11,444 nucleotides of DNA from Rhizobacter sp. (GTDB lineage: Bacteria > Pseudomonadota > Gammaproteobacteria > Burkholderiales > Burkholderiaceae_C). Within the stretch, counting starts at the first letter, position 1; every line of letters begins with the position of its first letter. Under the pieces are notes generated by a model. That model saw only the letters and a list, made by a program, of their open reading frames with translations. It did not search any database and was not told the DNA's origin. Both the position numbers and the translations under genes were made by a program. The stretch is from assembly GCA_025359585.1 (NCBI GenBank), contig JANYFX010000456.1:1-11444 (forward strand), read 5' to 3'. Below are positions 7,301-11,444 of the stretch, piece after piece.

Positions 7301-10243
7301 CTGAACACTGCCGGCCAGGTCGAATTGATCGCGAGCGCGAAAGACGCGAACGGCAACCCGGTGCAGGCCGCCGCCAGTGTGTGGGTCACGAAACAGGGCG
7401 AGCTCTGGTTCGCGCAAGACAACGACGACCGCATCGACGTGTTGCCCGAGAAAAAGCGCTACGAGCCCGGTGAAACCGCGCGGCTGCAGGTGCGCTCGCC
7501 GTTCCGCGAAGCGAGCGCGCTGCTCAGCGTGGAGCGCGAAGGCATCATCGAATCGCGCGTGATCACGCTGCGCGGCGACGACCCGACGATCGACCTGAAG
7601 ATCGAAAAGACCTGGGGGCCGAACGTGTATGTGAGCGTGCTCGCATTGCGCGGCCGCATTCGCGACACACCCTGGTATTCCTTCTTCACCTGGGGCTGGA
7701 AAGAGCCGCTCGCCTGGGCGCGGAGTTATTGGTACGACGGGCGCGAGTACCAGGCGCCGACGGCGATGGTCGATCTGGCCAAGCCGGCATTCAAGCTCGG
7801 CGTGGCAGCCTTGCAGGTCGGCATCAAGGCGCACGAGTTGCAGGTCAGCGTGGTCGCAGACAAGCCGCAGTACGCGGTGCGCCAGAAAGCGAGCGCGCGC
7901 ATCAAGGTGCTGTTCGAAGGCAAGCCGCTGGCCGGTGCCGACGTGGCCTTCGCGGCCGTCGACGAAGGCCTGCTCGCGCTGCGTGGCAACGACTCGTGGG
8001 ACTTGCTGAACACGATGATCCGCCAGCGCGCCTGGGGTGTGGAGACCGCCACCGCGCAGAGCGAAATCATCGGCCGCCGCCACTACGGCCGCAAGGCCGT
8101 GGCGGCAGGCGGCGGCGGCGGGCGCGGCAGCACACGCGAGCTGTTCGACACGCTGCTGGTGTGGAGGGCGAGCGTGGCGCTCGACGCCAACGGCGAGGCC
8201 GTGGTCGAGGTGCCGCTGAACGATTCGCTGACGAGCTTCAAGCTGGTCGCGATTGCCGACGCCGGCACGCAGCAGTTCGGCACCGGCAGCACCAGCATTC
8301 GCGTCACGCAGGATTTGCAGCTGCTCTCCGGCCTGCCGCCGCTGGTGCGCGAGGGCGACAGCTTCAGTGCGATGCTGACGCTGCGCAACACCACAGCGCG
8401 CGAGATGAAAGTTCGGGCGACGCTGCAAGGTGTGGCGAATGCGCTGGCTGCGAATGGCGGTGACATCACGCGCACGCCGCTCGAATTCGCACCGCAGGAT
8501 GTGCTGCTCGCCGCGAGCTCGGCGAAGGAGATCAGCTGGCCGATCGGCGTGCCCGCCGACGTGTTCAGCGTGACCTGGGAAGCCTCGGCCGAAGAGCAGG
8601 GCGGCGCCTCGGCGCCCGAGCGAGCCAAGGACCGACTCAAGCTCACGCAGCTCGTCTCGCCCGCCGTGCCGGTGCGTGTGATGCAGGCGACATTGCAACA
8701 GCTCGAAGGCAACTTCACGCTGCCCGTCGCCGCACCGGCCGATGCCTTGCCGGAGACGGGTGTGAAACGCGGCGGCATCGTCGTCGGTGTGCAACCGAAG
8801 CCCAGCGGCGCCTTGCCCGGCATGCGGCGGTATTTCGAGACCTACCCGTTCGTCTGCCTGGAGCAGAAGACCTCGAAAGCCGTCGGCCTGAAGGACGCGA
8901 AGCTGTGGAGCGTTGTCGCCAACGCACTGCCGACCTACCTCGACAGCGACGGTCTCGCGAGCTACTTCCCGCCGCGTGCCGAAGACGGCCCGCGCGGCAG
9001 CGACCGGCTCACCGCGTATGTGATCGCAGCCACGCACGAAGCCGGCTTCGAGCTGCCGGCGAGCGTGCGCAGCGCCATGCTCGATGGCCTGACCGCGTTC
9101 GTCGAAGGCCGCATCGAGCGCAAGTTCTGGTCGCCGAAAGCCGACCTCGACGTGCGCAAGCTTGCCGCGATCGAAGCCTTGTCGCGCCACGGTCGCGCGC
9201 AGGCGAAGATGCTCGGCTCGATCAACCTCACGCCGAATGTGTGGCCGACCGCAGCGGTGATCGACTGGCTGCGCATCCTGAAGAAGATCGACGGCATTCC
9301 CAACGCAGCCAAGCGGCTCGAAGAAGCCAACCAGATCCTGCGCAGCCGCCTCACCTACGCCGGCACCACGCTGAAGTTCAGCAACGAAGAAGACGACTTC
9401 TGGTGGTGGCTGATGGACAGCGCCGACGCCAACGCGGCGCGCCTGATCCTCGCGGTGCTCGACGATCCGGCGTGGAAGGACGACATCCCGCGCATGGTCG
9501 TCGGCTCGCTCGGCCGCCAGCGTGGCGGCGCGTGGTTGACGACGACCGCCAACCTGTGGGGTTCGCTCGCGCTCGACAAGTTCTCGGCGAAGTTCGAGTC
9601 GGTCAAGATCGCCGGCCGCACCACGGCGGCACTGGCCGACAAGAGCGGCGCCGTCGATTGGGCCAAGAGCATCGAAGGCGGTTCGATCAAGCTCGCGTGG
9701 CCGGCGCAGGCGTCGCCGTTGACGGTCGCGCAAGACGGCACCGGCAAGCCCTGGCTCACGGTGCAAAGCCTCGCCGCCGTGCCGCTCAAAGCGCCGATCC
9801 GTGCCGGCTACAGCGTGGTTCGCAGCGTCGTCGCCGTCGAGCAGAAAGATCCGTCGAGTGCAAAGACGGGCAAGTGGTCGCGCGGCGACGTGCTGCGTGT
9901 GCGCCTCGAAGTTGATGCGCAGAGCGACATGACCTGGGTCGTGGTCAGCGACCCGGTGCCGGGCGGCGCGTCGATCCTCGGCTCGGGCCTGGGCCGCGAC
10001 TCGGCGATCGCGACCGGCGCCGAAAAGCGCGCAGGCAATGCCTGGCCGGCGTTCGAGGAGCGCAGCTTCGAGGCCTTCCGCAGTTATTACGAGTACCTGC
10101 CGCGCGGCAAGCATGTCATCGAATACACCGTGCGCTTGAACAACCCTGGCAAGTTCGCGTTGCCGCCGACACGCGTGGAAGCGATGTACGCGCCCGAGAG
10201 TTTTGGTGAGCTGCCGAACGCGGCGCTGGAGGTCGGGCAGTGA
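4364..10243 (+). CDS. bacterial alpha-2-macroglobulin (thioester type), YfhM-like
   Basis: This 1959-residue secreted protein is a bacterial alpha-2-macroglobulin, a trap that covalently captures proteases attacking the periplasm. Residues 1-22 form a signal peptide ending SLA. Two Ig-like domains of the SbsA/Big_5 kind appear at about 23-125 and 255-345. An MG2-like block (FDRTLFRAGETVSMKHF) centres on residue 650. A bait-region domain spans about 1160-1258 and contains AVDEGLLAL; it ends in a Gly/Arg-rich segment with GGGGG at 1249-1253. The A2M domain begins near 1260 (LFDTLLVW). The thioester motif CLEQ is intact at 1498-1501 (bases 8855-8866) inside the typical YPFVCLEQKTSK context. A C-terminal MG10-like domain runs from about 1837. 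It is roughly 300 residues longer than E. coli YfhM (1653). LIAC at 10-13 resembles a lipobox but lies too early for a normal lipoprotein signal, so the protein may be soluble. Its end overlaps pbpC, the known partner gene. Confidence 0.95.
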   Translation: MQGFIGKAALIACVLGSAASLAATVTSVSPQGEVAQVRQVTVKFSEAVVPFGDLRLPDPMSLACQGAVPAGSGRWANDKVWLYDFSEALGPGTRCTLKARSDWKPLAGALTGITEFSFNTGGPAIVAMQPYDGGQIEEDQYFLLRLNGAAVQSTVTANAWCEVEGIGERLPARVIDGEPRAQLLKARNINKAQAERTLVLACARPLPHGSAVRFIWGKGIAAAANPKVVTSSEQRYRFTVRPAFTAEFSCERERANAPCLPIRPMSLRFSAPISREAAGLVRLKPASGEAFKPVFDKDDRTLEVSDIGFPKPLPENTTFTVELPRDLKDNAGRVLSNAASFPLKVATGDAPPIAKFAAAPFGVIELNAEPVLPITLRHVQGDMRPAASGGQVRMRRLQTDADILAWYARLRKYDDGQLSAREAGLPEKDWATFEETTNAQGRKIRQRSERYVATRELSLLNKDGAAKRLDLPQLVGGDPRPFEVVGIPLPEPGYHVVEIESTRLGESLLDKKAPMFVRTGVLVTNLGVHFKLGRENSVVWVTTLDRGVPVGGADVVVNDCNGNKLWSGQTDAQGLARAAQAFDTRFETCVADSGLFVTARKADTKGVVDTAFVFSNWQKGIEAWRFNVPTGRGIEPDVRAATVFDRTLFRAGETVSMKHFLRFETSTGLANAKPDELPTRLKIVHEGTGQEFVQPLQWNGARHAVSTWNIPAATKLGVYNVVLERESGNENRRRQWTSGNFRVEEFRLPLVDARLSGPKAIAVAPKELPIELQLNYFSGGPMAQVAARASAVLKSRATSFSGYDEFSFEPPREASKAQAGGEDSEAEAGANDSKLVADKLPLTTDKNGAASFTLKDLPKITRPSEVSAEVTYNDPNGEVLTIANNIALWPSAVVLGVKTGSWASSRGKVKFTVLALDTKGVAIKGQSVEVRGRLSQTISTRKRMVGGFYAYDNRTETKDLGALCSGSSDDRGLLLCEAELNTAGQVELIASAKDANGNPVQAAASVWVTKQGELWFAQDNDDRIDVLPEKKRYEPGETARLQVRSPFREASALLSVEREGIIESRVITLRGDDPTIDLKIEKTWGPNVYVSVLALRGRIRDTPWYSFFTWGWKEPLAWARSYWYDGREYQAPTAMVDLAKPAFKLGVAALQVGIKAHELQVSVVADKPQYAVRQKASARIKVLFEGKPLAGADVAFAAVDEGLLALRGNDSWDLLNTMIRQRAWGVETATAQSEIIGRRHYGRKAVAAGGGGGRGSTRELFDTLLVWRASVALDANGEAVVEVPLNDSLTSFKLVAIADAGTQQFGTGSTSIRVTQDLQLLSGLPPLVREGDSFSAMLTLRNTTAREMKVRATLQGVANALAANGGDITRTPLEFAPQDVLLAASSAKEISWPIGVPADVFSVTWEASAEEQGGASAPERAKDRLKLTQLVSPAVPVRVMQATLQQLEGNFTLPVAAPADALPETGVKRGGIVVGVQPKPSGALPGMRRYFETYPFVCLEQKTSKAVGLKDAKLWSVVANALPTYLDSDGLASYFPPRAEDGPRGSDRLTAYVIAATHEAGFELPASVRSAMLDGLTAFVEGRIERKFWSPKADLDVRKLAAIEALSRHGRAQAKMLGSINLTPNVWPTAAVIDWLRILKKIDGIPNAAKRLEEANQILRSRLTYAGTTLKFSNEEDDFWWWLMDSADANAARLILAVLDDPAWKDDIPRMVVGSLGRQRGGAWLTTTANLWGSLALDKFSAKFESVKIAGRTTAALADKSGAVDWAKSIEGGSIKLAWPAQASPLTVAQDGTGKPWLTVQSLAAVPLKAPIRAGYSVVRSVVAVEQKDPSSAKTGKWSRGDVLRVRLEVDAQSDMTWVVVSDPVPGGASILGSGLGRDSAIATGAEKRAGNAWPAFEERSFEAFRSYYEYLPRGKHVIEYTVRLNNPGKFALPPTRVEAMYAPESFGELPNAALEVGQ
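10228..10233 (+). promoter_or_regulatory. strong Shine-Dalgarno (GGAGGT) for pbpC inside the A2M end
   Basis: GGAGGT lies six bases before the GTG at 10240 and within the last codons of the A2M gene. The GTG overlaps the A2M stop in a GTGA arrangement (10240-10243). This decides the pbpC start and implies translational coupling between the two genes. Confidence 0.75.
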
Positions 10244-11444
10244 AATTCGTGCGCAGTGCGATCACGCTGGCCCTTGTGGCCTGCGCGGCCGCTGCGCACG
10301 CGCTGCCGACCTTCGCTGAAGTCAAGGCAGCGCACCGGCCGTCCGACATCACGTTGCTCGACCGCAATGGCGTCCCGATCCAGACCTTGCGCGTCGACAA
10401 GAGCGTGCGCCGTTTGCTTTGGGTGCCGCTCGCCGACATGTCGCCCGCGTTGTTGCAAGCGATCGTGCTCAGCGAAGACCGGCGCTTTTATGAACACAGC
10501 GGCGTCGACTGGAGCGCGGTGGCGCGCAGCGCCTGGGGCAACTTGTGGAACCAGAAGACCCGCGGCGCCTCGACGCTGACGATGCAGCTCGCCGGCCTGA
10601 TCGACGACGGCCTGGCGCGCCCTGCGGCCGGCCGCAGCGTGGTGCAGAAGTTCGGCCAGGCGCTGACGGCCACGCAGCTCGACGCACGCTGGAAGAAGAG
10701 CGAGGTGCTCGAGGCGTATCTGAACTCGGTGTCGTTTCGTGGCGAGATCGTCGGCATCGACGCGCTCGCGCAAACCCTGTTCGGCAAACACCCGAGCGGG
10801 CTCGACGCGCAAGAGGCGGCTTTGGCCGCCGCGCTGGTGCGCGGGCCGAACGCGCCGGCGGCAACCGTCGCGCAGCGCGCTTGTGGTGTGCTGCAGCTTC
10901 AATCGTCGAGCTGCACCGGCGTGATCGCGCTGACCGAAACCGCGCTCGCTCGGCGTGGTGGCATGCCGCTCGGTGAGCAGCTCGCGCCGCACTTCGCGCG
11001 CCAGGTGATCGCAGCGGATGGCACGGCCACGCAGCGCAGCACGCTCGACGCCGGCCTGCAGCGCATCGCGTTCGCCGCATTGCGCCGCCAGCTCGCGGAA
11101 CTGTCGGGCCGCAATGTCGAAGACGGTGCGCTCGTCGTGCTCGACAACGCCACCGGCGAAGTGCTCGCGTGGGTCGGCTCCAGCGGCGACTTCTCCGGTG
11201 CAGCGCAGGTCGACGGTGTGCTCGCGCGGCGCCAGCCCGGCTCCACGCTCAAGCCCTTCGTCTACGAGCTCGCGTTCGAGAAAAAGATCATCACGCCGGC
11301 CAGCCTGCTCGACGATTCGGCGGCGCAGATCGAAACGGCCGGCGGCCTGTACCTGCCGCAGAACTACGACCACGACTTCAAGGGCTGGGTCAGCGCACGC
11401 ACCGCACTCGGTGCGAGCCTGAACGTGCCGGCCGTGCGCGTCGG
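10240..11444 (+). CDS. pbpC: penicillin-binding protein 1C (3' end outside window)
   Basis: The open frame runs 401 codons to the right edge; E. coli PbpC has about 770, so roughly half is present. PBP1C is a class A bifunctional peptidoglycan synthase anchored in the inner membrane and acting in the periplasm. A basic residue and hydrophobic stretch (about 5-21) form the signal/anchor. Glycosyltransferase (GT51) motifs are SEDRRFYEHSGVDW (78-91, catalytic E79), GASTLTMQLA (109-118), K137-x-x-Q140, and EVLEAYLN (155-162). The Q at 140, where PBP1a/1b have E, is also found in E. coli PbpC. Transpeptidase motifs are S335-T-L-K338 in QPGSTLKPF and S393-L-N395; the KTG motif lies beyond the edge. 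Two cysteines (215 and 225) could pair as a disulfide. The GTG start overlaps the A2M stop, and its strong Shine-Dalgarno makes the start secure. The order A2M then PBP1C is the conserved arrangement of this pair, suggesting wall repair after protease or envelope attack. Confidence 0.95.
   Translation, partial: MKFVRSAITLALVACAAAAHALPTFAEVKAAHRPSDITLLDRNGVPIQTLRVDKSVRRLLWVPLADMSPALLQAIVLSEDRRFYEHSGVDWSAVARSAWGNLWNQKTRGASTLTMQLAGLIDDGLARPAAGRSVVQKFGQALTATQLDARWKKSEVLEAYLNSVSFRGEIVGIDALAQTLFGKHPSGLDAQEAALAAALVRGPNAPAATVAQRACGVLQLQSSSCTGVIALTETALARRGGMPLGEQLAPHFARQVIAADGTATQRSTLDAGLQRIAFAALRRQLAELSGRNVEDGALVVLDNATGEVLAWVGSSGDFSGAAQVDGVLARRQPGSTLKPFVYELAFEKKIITPASLLDDSAAQIETAGGLYLPQNYDHDFKGWVSARTALGASLNVPAVRV

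Noticed and set aside
5183..10114. A 1643-codon open frame on the minus strand opposite the A2M gene
   Set aside because: It is rich in Arg, His, Gln and Ala with no recognisable domain, as expected for the antisense of GC-rich codons; the plus-strand frame has a full A2M domain order and thioester motif.
10366..10759. Possible loss of function in the PBP1C glycosyltransferase from Gln at position 140
   Set aside because: E. coli PbpC also has Gln in this motif position, and the catalytic Glu79 and GASTLTMQ motif are intact.
1..11444. CRISPR arrays, tRNA/rRNA genes, transposases, phage genes
   Set aside because: No regularly spaced repeats, tRNA-like cloverleaf, terminal inverted repeats or transposase/integrase motifs were seen on either strand.

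Overview
The window looks like chromosomal DNA from a high-G+C betaproteobacterium, most likely Burkholderiales of the Rubrivivax/Leptothrix/Rhizobacter kind. This rests on strong G/C third-position codon use, a PglL-type oligosaccharyltransferase with beta-proteobacterial sequence motifs, and an alpha-2-macroglobulin plus PBP1C pair. I could not run a database search, so the genus is a guess.

Layout. Positions 1-101 (minus strand) hold the first 33 codons of a gene resembling small XRE/HipB-like regulators; the rest lies outside the window. Positions 102-252 are a divergent intergenic region whose first 60 bases are strikingly AT-rich. A PglL/Wzy-type membrane O-oligosaccharyltransferase gene follows (253-2076, plus). 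It converges on moaC (2105-2599, minus), which encodes cyclic pyranopterin monophosphate synthase of molybdenum cofactor synthesis. Head-to-head with moaC is a BepA-like M48 periplasmic metalloprotease with a C-terminal helical repeat region (2640-4304, plus). After 59 bases comes a 1959-residue bacterial alpha-2-macroglobulin with an intact CLEQ thioester motif (4364-10243, plus). Its stop codon overlaps the GTG start of pbpC (penicillin-binding protein 1C), which runs off the right edge (10240-11444).

How the genes fit together. The last three genes point the same way with gaps of 59 and -4 bases and probably form one envelope-maintenance transcription unit: outer-membrane protein quality control (M48 protease), trapping of foreign proteases that enter the periplasm (alpha-2-macroglobulin), and peptidoglycan repair (PBP1C). 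The pairing of A2M with PBP1C is an established bacterial arrangement; including the M48 gene is my inference from spacing. PglL also works at the periplasmic face of the inner membrane, but is separated from this unit by the oppositely oriented moaC.

No RNA gene, CRISPR array, insertion sequence or phage gene was seen. I found no clearly undescribed system. The points most worth a second look are the left-edge regulator with its AT-rich intergenic region, the apparent absence of a pilin gene next to pglL, the long A2M with a Gly/Arg-rich candidate bait segment, and a hairpin overlapping the A2M ribosome binding site.
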